Shown in pieces: positions 1 to 5,048 of a stretch of DNA of 5,336 nucleotides. Position numbers and translations under genes: made by a program. Positions within the stretch are counted from its first letter, which is position 1. Each line of letters begins with the position of its first letter. The notes under the pieces were generated by a model that saw only the letters and a list, made by a program, of their open reading frames with translations, had not been told where the DNA came from and ran no database searches. Origin of the DNA: Candidatus Tectimicrobiota bacterium (GTDB taxonomy: Bacteria; UBA8248); the NCBI GenBank assembly GCA_016184445.1, contig JACPCT010000256.1:1-5336 (forward strand), written 5' to 3'.

Positions 1-203
1 GGGAGGGAGAGGCCGAGTTCAAGGGGCGGGTCCCCGAGGTCCGGGACCAGGTCATCCTCGCCCTGAGCAGCAAGACGTTCCAGCAGCTGCAGGGAGGGGC
101 CGGCAAGCAGGTGTTGCGCGAGGAACTGACCGCCAGGATGAATACCATCCTGAAGACCGCCAAGATCAAGAGCATTTACTTCACGGAGTTCGTGGTCCAG
201 TAG
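1..203 (+). CDS. fliL: FliL, flagellar basal body-associated protein (C-terminal part, 5' end outside window)
   Basis: This is an open frame from the window edge (first full codon at base 3) to a TAG at 201-203, giving the last 66 residues of a protein. The reading DQVILALSSKTFQQL, then GKQVLREELTARMN, then IKSIYFTEFVVQ at the very C-terminus matches the end of FliL. In that family the segment 'vrd.ii..ls.kt...l.g..gk..lr.el...in..l....v..vyFt.FvvQ' is the most conserved part. FliL is a single-pass inner-membrane protein whose periplasmic domain surrounds or supports the MotAB stator. The position directly before fliM, 36 bases upstream, is the usual one in fliLMNOPQR clusters. The N-terminal helix cannot be seen, so identification rests on the C-terminal pattern plus context. 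Confidence 0.9.
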   Translation, partial: EGEAEFKGRVPEVRDQVILALSSKTFQQLQGGAGKQVLREELTARMNTILKTAKIKSIYFTEFVVQ

Positions 204-217
204 GCGGCGCGGCCGCC
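203..217 (+). other. Small GC stem-loop at the fliL/fliM junction
   Basis: GGCGGC (203-208) and GCCGCC (212-217) are a perfect 6-bp inverted repeat with a 3-base loop. It begins on the last base of the fliL stop codon and ends 12 bases before the fliM ribosome binding site. No T-run follows, so it is not an intrinsic terminator. It could be an mRNA processing or stability element, or chance in GC-rich DNA. Confidence 0.3.
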
Positions 218-239
218 GGGCGTTCGTCGAGGTGGAGCG

Positions 240-1226
240 ATGAATCAGATCCTGTCGCAAGAGGAAGTGGATGCTCTGCTTCAGGGCGTGACCGAAGGCG
301 AGATCGACACGGCCGCCGGCGATGTCGCCCAGGCGGGGGAGGGGGTCGTCCCCTACGACCTGACCAGCCAGGAGCGGATCATCCGCGGCCGGATGCCCAC
401 CCTGGAAATCATCCACCAGCGCTTCAGCCGCCTGTTCCGGAGCGCCATCAGCGCCATGCTCCGCCGGGTGGTGGACGTGGCCCTGGTGAGCACGGACATG
501 ATCAAGTTCGGCGAGTTCCTCAAGACGCTCCCCGTGCCCACCAGCCTCCACATCTACAAGATGGAGCCCCTGCGCGGCTTCGCCCTGCTGGTCTTGGAGA
601 CCAAGCTGGTCTTCTCCCTCATCGACGTCCTCTTCGGGGGGACGGCCCGGACCCAAGTCAAGGTCGAGGGGCGGGATTTCACCCCCATCGAGACCTACAT
701 CATCAAGCGCATCGTGCTGAAGCTTCTCGATGAGCTGCGCACGGCCTGGCGCCCGGTGCACGAGCTCAACATCGAGTACTCGCGCTCCGAGGTGAACCCG
801 CAGTTCGCCGGGATCGTGCCGCCGAGCGACCTCGTGGTCGTGGTCACCTTCGAGATGGAAATCGAGGACCAGCAGGCGAACCTTTCTTTCTGCATCCCGT
901 ACTCCATGATCGAGCCCATCCGGGCCAAGCTCCACGCGGGCTTCCAGTCCGACCGCCTCGAGGTGGACCAGGTCTGGCTGAGCCGCCTCCAGGAGCGGAT
1001 CATGGATTCGGAGGTCAACCTCATCTCCACCCTCGGGAAGGCGAAGATCAAGGCGGGGGACCTGGTGCGGCTCCGGCCGGGCGACATCATCCCCCTGGAG
1101 ACGGATGAGGCGGACGAGATCGACATCATGGTGGAAGGGGTGGTCAAGTTCCGGGGCAGGCCCGGGGCCCTTAAGGGGCAAGCGGCCATTGAGGTGAGCT
1201 CCCTGGTGGCCCCCACGAACACCTGA
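240..1226 (+). CDS. fliM: FliM, flagellar motor switch protein
   Basis: FliM forms the wall of the cytoplasmic C-ring. It links FliG above to FliN below and receives phosphorylated CheY. The protein is 328 aa, the usual family length. Residues 1-15 (ILSQEEVDALLQ) are the CheY-P-binding peptide, matching the family pattern LSQ.EIDALL. A short acidic linker follows. Residues about 45-240 form the CheC-like middle domain, with MPTLEIIHQRFSRLFR at 52-67, the LVFSLIDVLFGG segment (123-134) that precedes the FliG-contacting loop, and VEGRDFTPIE (142-151). Residues about 250-322 are the C-terminal SpoA domain (LRPGDIIPLE at 278-287) that pairs with FliN. The start is supported by a GAGGTGGAG ribosome site at 229-237. 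The CheY-binding peptide implies that the motor is under chemotaxis control. The loop after LFGG reads TART rather than the more common second glycine. Confidence 0.97.
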   Translation: MNQILSQEEVDALLQGVTEGEIDTAAGDVAQAGEGVVPYDLTSQERIIRGRMPTLEIIHQRFSRLFRSAISAMLRRVVDVALVSTDMIKFGEFLKTLPVPTSLHIYKMEPLRGFALLVLETKLVFSLIDVLFGGTARTQVKVEGRDFTPIETYIIKRIVLKLLDELRTAWRPVHELNIEYSRSEVNPQFAGIVPPSDLVVVVTFEMEIEDQQANLSFCIPYSMIEPIRAKLHAGFQSDRLEVDQVWLSRLQERIMDSEVNLISTLGKAKIKAGDLVRLRPGDIIPLETDEADEIDIMVEGVVKFRGRPGALKGQAAIEVSSLVAPTNT

Positions 1227-1250
1227 GCTGGCGGGCGGAGGCGCGGCGCT

Positions 1251-1610
1251 ATGGCGATGGGCGATCGTCTGGATCTGGGCGTACTGGACGAGGAAGCGGA
1301 CCGGAAGGACCGCTCCTTCGAGGAGATCCAGGAGCAGCGGCCGCAGATTCCGCCGGAGCTCGACTTCATCCGCGACATCCCCATGCGGGTGTCGGTGGAG
1401 CTCGCCCGGACGAGCATCCTGGTGAAGGACCTCATCCGCCTCTCGTCCAACCAGGTGATGGAGATGGACAAGCTGGTCGGCGAGCCCCTGGAGATATTCA
1501 TCAACGACCAGCTGGTGGCCCGGGGCGAGGTCGTGGTCATCAACGACAAGTTCGGCATCCGTCTCACGGATATCGTCAGCTCGATGGAGAACTCCGGCCA
1601 GCAGCGCTGA
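1251..1610 (+). CDS. fliN: FliN, flagellar motor switch protein (first copy)
   Basis: This is a 119-aa FliN-type protein of the lower C-ring, which binds FliM and, with FliH, docks the export ATPase complex. Residues 1-36 are a charged, probably flexible N-terminal segment. Residues about 38-110 are the SpoA domain, with IRDIPMRVSVELARTS at 40-55, VGEPLEIFIN (76-85) and the hallmark LVARGEVVVINDKFGIRLTDI (ends at 108). The start at ATG 1251 is preceded by GGAGG at 1237-1241, nine bases upstream. A second in-frame ATG at 1257 fits the spacing less well. The C-terminus stops shortly after the domain and lacks the 'P.ER...L' tail typical of FliN, which the next gene has. The protein is about the size of a normal FliN, so it is not obviously truncated. 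It is probably co-transcribed with fliM, 24 bases upstream. Confidence 0.93.
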   Translation: MAMGDRLDLGVLDEEADRKDRSFEEIQEQRPQIPPELDFIRDIPMRVSVELARTSILVKDLIRLSSNQVMEMDKLVGEPLEIFINDQLVARGEVVVINDKFGIRLTDIVSSMENSGQQR

Positions 1611-1644
1611 TCGGCGCGAATCGGGCTCCGGTGCCGCGTCCTCG

Positions 1645-1674
1645 GGGCGGGCCCGGGGCAGGGTCCTCCCGCCC
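1645..1674 (+). other. GC-rich inverted repeat between the two fliN copies
   Basis: GGGCGGG (1645-1651) and CCCGCCC (1668-1674) form a perfect 7-bp stem around a 16-base loop. It lies in the 87-base gap between the two fliN genes, ten bases before the ribosome site of the second. There is no T-run, so it does not look like an intrinsic terminator. A role in setting relative expression of the two copies is only inference. Confidence 0.3.
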
Positions 1675-1697
1675 AGGGGAATCGGAGGGAAGGGCAT

Positions 1698-2129
1698 ATG
1701 AACGAAACGGGTGGCAAGGAACTGGATCCGGGCGTGGACCCGGGCATGCCGGGCATGGAAGCGGACCCCAGCGCCATGATGGCGACCATGGGGGCGGGGG
1801 AGGGCGAGTCCGGCTGGACGGGCGAGAGCGGCGGCGGCGGGCTGGCGGCGGCGGCCGACGAGGCCGGCCCGATCAACATCGACCTCATCATGGACCTCCC
1901 CCTCCAGGTGGTGGTCGAGCTCGGCCGCACGACGATGCTCATCAACGACCTCCTGCAGCTCGGCCAGGGCTCCGTCATAGAGCTGAACAAGCAGGTGGGC
2001 GAGCCGCTCGACATCCTGGTGAACGGCAAGCTCGTCGCCCGGGGCGAGGTGGTGGTTGTCCGCGATAAGTTCGGCATCCGCATCACCGACGTCATCAGTC
2101 CCATCGAGCGCATCAAGCAGCTGGCTTAG
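1698..2129 (+). CDS. fliN: FliN paralogue, second flagellar motor switch SpoA protein
   Basis: This is a second FliN-type protein, 143 aa, directly downstream of the first. Residues 1-57 are low complexity (Gly, Met, Asp, Glu and Ala rich, no clear fold). Residues about 60-134 are the SpoA domain, with IMDLPLQVVVELGRT at 64-78, QVGEPLDILVNGKLVARGEV (99-118) and DKFGIRITDVIS (123-134). It ends with PIERIKQL, the canonical FliN C-terminal tail ('itP.ER...L'). Over about 71 aligned core residues I count about 41 identities with the upstream copy, so the two are clear paralogues with unrelated N-terminal segments. The start has GGAGG at 1684-1688, nine bases upstream of ATG 1698. Its role is C-ring assembly and export-complex docking, as for FliN. 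By its tail, this copy may be the canonical FliN and the first the variant. The N-terminal extension is longer than in the short E. coli-type FliN. Confidence 0.93.
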   Translation: MNETGGKELDPGVDPGMPGMEADPSAMMATMGAGEGESGWTGESGGGGLAAAADEAGPINIDLIMDLPLQVVVELGRTTMLINDLLQLGQGSVIELNKQVGEPLDILVNGKLVARGEVVVVRDKFGIRITDVISPIERIKQLA

Positions 2130-2132
2130 GCC

Positions 2133-2181
2133 CCGCCCGGTGAGGGTCAGGCCCTCCTCCGGGCGGCGGCGTTGGTTTTTT
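2133..2181 (+). terminator. Putative intrinsic terminator after the second fliN
   Basis: Four bases after the fliN2 stop, CCGCCCGG (2133-2140) pairs with CCGGGCGG (2159-2166). An inner GAGGG (2142-2146) pairs with CCCTC (2152-2156) around a 5-base loop, with a 1/2-base internal mismatch between the two stems. A run of six T occupies 2176-2181. The nine bases between stem base and T-run are more than usual for an intrinsic terminator, so termination may be partial. A terminator here would separate the switch genes from the export-gate genes. Confidence 0.5.
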
Positions 2182-2324
2182 CTGCCGTCGGTTTTCCCAT
2201 CAAAATCGCTTATTTTATCCCCCATCATAACGCCAATTTTATGACTTTCGCGGGAGGTGACGGAGTCGAATTCCCACCCGTATTTATCCCCCTGAGCGAG
2301 AAACGCGATTTCGTCTGAATGGAA

Positions 2325-2361
2325 ATTGTCATGTAACACATTGATATATTGTGTAAACAAT
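2325..2361. promoter_or_regulatory. Candidate activator or operator site cluster upstream of the sigma-54 promoter
   Basis: ATTGT-GTAA-ACAAT (2348-2361) is a perfect 5-bp inverted repeat with a 4-base spacer. TGTAA occurs at 2332-2336 and again at 2352-2356, exactly 20 bp or about two helical turns apart. ATTGT occurs at 2325-2329 and 2348-2352, and ACACA/TGTGT (2336-2340, 2350-2354) is a further inverted pair. The dyad is centred about 88 bp before the predicted sigma-54 transcription start, the usual range for a site of a bacterial enhancer-binding protein such as a flagellar NtrC-family regulator. The protein that binds is not identifiable from this window. Confidence 0.4.
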
Positions 2362-2369
2362 GCAATTAT
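2341..2369 (+). promoter_or_regulatory. Possible sigma-70-type promoter upstream of fliO
   Basis: TTGATA (2341-2346) resembles a -35 box and is followed, after 17 bases, by AATTAT (2364-2369), four of six matches to TATAAT. TG at 2361-2362 gives an extended -10 element. The candidate dyad 2348-2361 would fill the spacer, so a protein bound there could block this promoter while serving the sigma-54 promoter downstream. AT-rich DNA yields such matches easily, so this is a weak call. Confidence 0.3.
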
Positions 2370-2415
2370 CCTAAAGCAAATTTCCCATCAACGCTCTCGG
2401 CTGGGATTCCCCCTC

Positions 2416-2432
2416 CTGGTACGGACCTTGCT
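2416..2432 (+). promoter_or_regulatory. Sigma-54 (RpoN) -24/-12 promoter for fliOPQR
   Basis: CTGGTACG (2416-2423), four bases, then TTGCT (2428-2432) matches the sigma-54 consensus YTGGCACG-N4-TTGCW with a single difference (T for the first C of CAC). The invariant GG (2418-2419) and GC (2430-2431) are exactly 10 bases apart. The predicted transcription start is near 2443, about 60 bases before the fliO start. Sigma-54 with an enhancer-binding protein drives middle flagellar genes in many Gram-negative bacteria, so this fits the gene content. Orientation and position are right for transcription of fliO, fliP, fliQ and fliR. Confidence 0.75.
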
Positions 2433-2444
2433 TTTCTCATCCCG

Positions 2445-2457
2445 CAGGGTAGCCCTG
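2445..2457 (+). other. Small hairpin at the 5' end of the predicted fliO transcript
   Basis: CAGGG (2445-2449) and CCCTG (2453-2457) form a perfect 5-bp stem with a TAG loop, starting about two bases after the predicted sigma-54 start. A hairpin at the extreme 5' end can protect an mRNA from decay. Here this is inference from position only. Confidence 0.3.
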
Positions 2458-2501
2458 GATTCACAGAAATGCCCGGCTGACGCGGCTTTTGGAGAAACGC
2501 C

Positions 2502-3986
2502 ATGGAGCGAATCGTCGGAAAATTGGCGATAGGGGATGGCGCCAGTTACCTCCCGCGGCGTGGCCGCTGGGGGAGGCGCTTGCTCTGGACTGGGCTCGTG
2601 GTCCTTCTGGGATGGGGGGTTGGGCGGGCCGAGGCGGTCTCACCGGTCCTCCAGAAGGTGTTCGTCTACGCCGGCGAGGATCGCATCCGTCTGGTGGCCC
2701 TCTTCGACAAGCCGCTGCGCCAGTCCGCCCCTCAGCCCTTGCCCGAGGGCGATGGACTCGCCTTCTTCTTGGAGGGCGCCCGCGGCGGTAGGGAACTGCG
2801 CCACTTCGTGGTGGGCCAGGGGGGATACCGGCGGGTCGAGGCCGAGGAGCGGCAGGACGGCCTGCGCCTGACCGTCCGAGGCGAGCAGCCTCTCGCCCAC
2901 CTCAAATCCCGCCTGGGCGTGACGGCCAGCGGGAGCGCCCTCACCCTCACCCTTCCCTCCCTGGCCGGAGCGAACCTCCAGCCCACCAGCGGGAGGAAGA
3001 AGGGCCGCGAGACGGATCTTCCCCCTGTTTCCGGCGCGCGCGCGGCGGCCTCGAAATCCTTCCTTCCCCTGGACACGGCGGTCTCCTCTCCCCCCGAGGG
3101 GAAGGTGAGGGAGGCCCGCCGGGAGCCCCTGACCCCCGAGAGCATCCTGCGCCAATCCCTCACGGCCGGGGCGGTCTGGCCTGCGCCTTCCGCTGAGGCC
3201 CGGCCGGCGGCCCCGCGGGCGGCTGCCGGCCCGCCGGTCCCCTTCGGGCCGAACGAGGCGGAGGCGGCCCCGGCCCGCTCCAAGCTCCTGACGCCAGCCG
3301 ACCTGGGCGCCGGAGCGCCGAGTCTCACGGGCCTCATGGTGCAGATGGCGGCGGCGCTGGGCGGGCTGCTCGCTCTCCTGCTGGGCGGGCTGGCGGCGTT
3401 CAAGAAGTGGGGCGCCGGGGCGGCGGACCGCCTGGGCGCGGGCGGGAAGGTGGTGCGCACCCTCCATCGCGTCTACCTCGCCCCCAAGCAATCCATCGCC
3501 CTGGTCGAGGTGGCGGGCGAGATCCTCGTCATCGGGGTCAGCGGCCAGAGCATCTCGATGCTGACCAAGATCGAGAACCAGGCCGCCCTCGCCAAGCTCC
3601 GCAGCGGCGGCGAGGCCTCCTTCGTCGAGCAGCTGGCCCGGCTCATGGGAGGGAAGGAGAAGTCCCCGGCCCTTCCCGCGGCCCCCGAGACGGCGGCACC
3701 CGCCCCTTCCATCGCCGCCCTCAAGGCCTACGCCGAGAGCATCGCGGCCAGGGAGACAGGCCGCCCCAAGGAGACCGTCCATCCCAAGGGGGCTGACCAC
3801 CCCAAGCAAAACAGCCAGGCCGCCGCCCGCCCGGCAAGGGCCCTGGCCGAAGCTCCGGCCAGGCCGGCCAGCGGCATCCCGCTAAGCTTGAATCAGGAAA
3901 GCGGCGGCATGAAAGCGGTCGCCCGGCTCCGCGAGCGCCTGGGGCGCGTCCCCCCCCAATGGACGGCCAGCGGAGCCGTCTCGTGA
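2502..3986 (+). CDS. fliO: FliO, long form with N-terminal AMIN-like domain
   Basis: FliO is a small membrane factor that helps assemble the FliP ring of the flagellar export gate. This one is 494 aa, several times the size of the short enterobacterial protein. Residues 1-45 look like a signal peptide: arginines at 19-26, a hydrophobic core at 27-40, and an AEA-type cleavage site near 45. Residues about 47-153 alternate hydrophobic residues in beta strands (VLQKVFVYAGEDRIRLVALF at 49-68, LRLTVRG at 121-127, LTLTLPS at 147-153) in a pattern like AMIN domains. Residues 155-270 are a Pro/Ala-rich linker. Residues about 275-300 are one membrane helix. Residues 316-365 are the FliO domain (VVRTLHRVYLAPKQSIALVE at 317-336, then ILVIGVSGQSISMLTKI). 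A low-complexity tail follows. GGAG at 2491-2494 sits seven bases before the ATG. The FliO identity is firm from the domain and the position before fliP; the AMIN assignment is by pattern and less sure. Confidence 0.88.
   Translation: MERIVGKLAIGDGASYLPRRGRWGRRLLWTGLVVLLGWGVGRAEAVSPVLQKVFVYAGEDRIRLVALFDKPLRQSAPQPLPEGDGLAFFLEGARGGRELRHFVVGQGGYRRVEAEERQDGLRLTVRGEQPLAHLKSRLGVTASGSALTLTLPSLAGANLQPTSGRKKGRETDLPPVSGARAAASKSFLPLDTAVSSPPEGKVREARREPLTPESILRQSLTAGAVWPAPSAEARPAAPRAAAGPPVPFGPNEAEAAPARSKLLTPADLGAGAPSLTGLMVQMAAALGGLLALLLGGLAAFKKWGAGAADRLGAGGKVVRTLHRVYLAPKQSIALVEVAGEILVIGVSGQSISMLTKIENQAALAKLRSGGEASFVEQLARLMGGKEKSPALPAAPETAAPAPSIAALKAYAESIAARETGRPKETVHPKGADHPKQNSQAAARPARALAEAPARPASGIPLSLNQESGGMKAVARLRERLGRVPPQWTASGAVS
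3762..3815 (+). repeat. Three tandem hexapeptide (18-bp) repeats in the FliO tail
   Basis: Residues 421-438 of FliO read RPKETV, HPKGAD, HPKQNS: three six-residue units of the form xPKxxx, encoded by three consecutive 18-base units that share a CCC-AAG core. They lie in the Pro/Ala-rich cytoplasmic tail after the FliO domain. Such units can expand or contract, so tail length may vary between strains. No function is evident. Confidence 0.55.
3972..3985 (+). promoter_or_regulatory. Ribosome binding site that sets the fliP start at GTG 3983
   Basis: GGAG at 3972-3975 lies seven bases before GTG 3983-3985. That GTG overlaps the fliO stop TGA (3984-3986) as GTGA, a common arrangement for translational coupling. 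The upstream in-frame ATG at 3959 is preceded by a run of eight C and no purine-rich site at proper distance. The GTG is therefore the better start. Confidence 0.6.
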
Positions 3987-4753
3987 GCCGGCGGATCCTC
4001 CTTTTCATTATCGTCGGGGCCGCTCTGGCGTCCCCGCTCCTTCTCCCGGGCGGGGCGCGGGCCCAGGGGAGCCCCCTTGTGCTGCCCCAGGTGCAGCTGG
4101 GCTTCGGCGCCCCCACCACCCCGGCCGAGGTGGCGACCGGGCTCCAGATCCTGGCGCTCCTCACGGTGCTGACGCTGGCCCCCTCGATCCTGGTCATGAC
4201 GACCTCCTTCACCCGGATCGTGATCGTACTGGCGTTCATGCGGCAGGCGCTCGGCATGCAGCAGACGCCCCCCAACCCCGTGCTCATCGGGATGGCGCTC
4301 TTCCTGACCTTCTTCTCCATGGCGCCCGTGGGGACCCGCATCCACAGGGAGGCGCTCCAGCCCTACCTGAGCGATCAGATCGACTACCTGACCGCCCTCC
4401 GCCGCGCGGAGGCCCCCCTCCGCAAGTTCATGCTCCACCAAACGCGGGAAAAGGACCTGGCGCTCTTCGTCCGCCTCTCCCGGCAGGAGCGGCCCGCCAC
4501 CCCGGCGGACGTTCCGATCACGACCATCATCCCGGCGTTCCTGATCAGCGAGCTCAAGACGGCCTTCCAGATCGGCTTCATGCTCTTCATCCCGTTCCTG
4601 ATCGTGGACATGGTGATCGCCTCGGTGCTGCTCTCGCTCGGGATGATGATGCTGCCGCCCATCCTCATCTCGCTGCCCTTCAAGCTGATGCTGTTCGTCA
4701 TGGTGGACGGCTGGGCCCTGCTCGTGGGCTCCCTCATGCAGAGCTTCACCTGA
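3983..4753 (+). CDS. fliP: FliP, flagellar type III export gate membrane protein
   Basis: FliP forms the core of the export gate in the inner membrane, as a ring with FliQ and FliR, through which flagellar subunits leave the cell. The chosen GTG start gives 256 aa, close to the usual FliP length; ATG 3959 would add eight residues. In GTG numbering, residues 1-27 are a signal peptide (RR, a hydrophobic stretch, then ARA before QG), as is normal for FliP. Family hallmarks follow: a first membrane segment about 54-72 (LQILALLTVLTLAPSILVMT), TSFTRIVIVLAFMRQALG (74-91), then QQTPPNPVLIGMALFLTFFS (93-112). Near the C-terminus are PAFLISELKTAFQIGF (184-199), IPFLIVDMVIASVLLSLGMM (203-222) and FKLMLFVMVDGW (233-244). 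The gene overlaps fliO by four bases and is followed 15 bases later by fliQ. All expected family segments are present. Confidence 0.96.
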   Translation: MSRRILLFIIVGAALASPLLLPGGARAQGSPLVLPQVQLGFGAPTTPAEVATGLQILALLTVLTLAPSILVMTTSFTRIVIVLAFMRQALGMQQTPPNPVLIGMALFLTFFSMAPVGTRIHREALQPYLSDQIDYLTALRRAEAPLRKFMLHQTREKDLALFVRLSRQERPATPADVPITTIIPAFLISELKTAFQIGFMLFIPFLIVDMVIASVLLSLGMMMLPPILISLPFKLMLFVMVDGWALLVGSLMQSFT

Positions 4754-4768
4754 GCGCGAGGAGGACTC

Positions 4769-5038
4769 ATGGGTCCCGATACCGTTTTGACGCTGGTCCA
4801 GACCGCCCTCGAGATGATGCTCAAGCTGTCGGGCCCCATCCTCGTGGGCGGGCTGATCGTGGGCATCCTGGTGGGCATCATCCAGGCGGTGACCCAGATC
4901 CAGGAGATGACGCTGACGTTCATCCCCAAGATCCTGGTGACGGTGATCATCACCCTGGTCGCTTTCCCCTGGATGCTTCATCTGATGATGGATTACACGA
5001 CCAACCTGTTCCAGGCCATCCCGAAGCTCGTCCGGTAG
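4769..5038 (+). CDS. fliQ: FliQ, flagellar type III export gate membrane protein
   Basis: FliQ is a small two-helix protein that packs around the FliP/FliR core of the export gate. The protein is 89 aa, exactly the family size. Two hydrophobic hairpins are visible, residues about 16-40 (LVGGLIVGILVGIIQAVTQIQE ends at 46) and about 53-75 (IPKILVTVIITLVAFPWML). The QAVTQIQE loop and LTFIPK that follows are the most conserved FliQ signature. An AGGAGG site at 4759-4764 precedes the ATG. The gene lies between fliP and fliR with gaps of 15 and 10 bases, consistent with one transcript. Confidence 0.96.
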   Translation: MGPDTVLTLVQTALEMMLKLSGPILVGGLIVGILVGIIQAVTQIQEMTLTFIPKILVTVIITLVAFPWMLHLMMDYTTNLFQAIPKLVR

Positions 5039-5048
5039 GAGTAGGGGC

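Larger units (their letters stand above)
2130..2501. other. 372-base gene-free regulatory segment between fliN2 and fliO
   Basis: No convincing gene lies here. The short open frames that cross it have no ribosome site or family resemblance, and one runs over the promoter into fliO. From about 2176 to 2400 the base composition is visibly AT-richer than the surrounding coding DNA, as expected for control DNA. In order it holds a terminator-like hairpin with T-run, three copies of CCCATCA (2196, 2221, 2384), an AT-rich dyad and direct-repeat cluster, a possible sigma-70 promoter, a strong sigma-54 promoter, and a small leader hairpin before the fliO ribosome site. Each is listed separately. Confidence 0.75.

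Noticed and set aside
1631..2068. Plus-strand open frame overlapping the second fliN in another frame
   Set aside because: It is Gly/Arg/Pro/His low complexity with no ribosome site, and is fully explained by fliN2 in the true frame.
695..2116. Long minus-strand open frame (473 codons) across fliM and both fliN genes
   Set aside because: It is antisense to three recognisable genes, its translation is Ser/Arg/Met-rich with no family resemblance, and such frames are expected in GC-rich DNA.
2253..2294. GGGAGGTG resembling a ribosome site with a tiny 12-codon frame from GTG
   Set aside because: The start would overlap its own ribosome site and the peptide is too short and featureless to support.
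2350..2358. TGTGTAAAC as a DnaA-box-like sequence
   Set aside because: It does not match TGTGNATAA in the needed positions, and there are no neighbouring boxes or origin genes.
2372..2398. TAAA as a possible sigma-28 (FliA) -35 element
   Set aside because: No GCCGATAA-like -10 occurs at the right distance downstream.
2326..2532. 68-codon open frame starting in the intergenic segment
   Set aside because: It runs through the sigma-54 promoter into fliO, has no ribosome site, and its sequence resembles no family I know.
2640..3809. Minus-strand open frame (389 codons) across fliO
   Set aside because: It is a Gly/Arg/Leu-rich shadow of the fliO coding strand. The FliO domain and start signals support the + strand.
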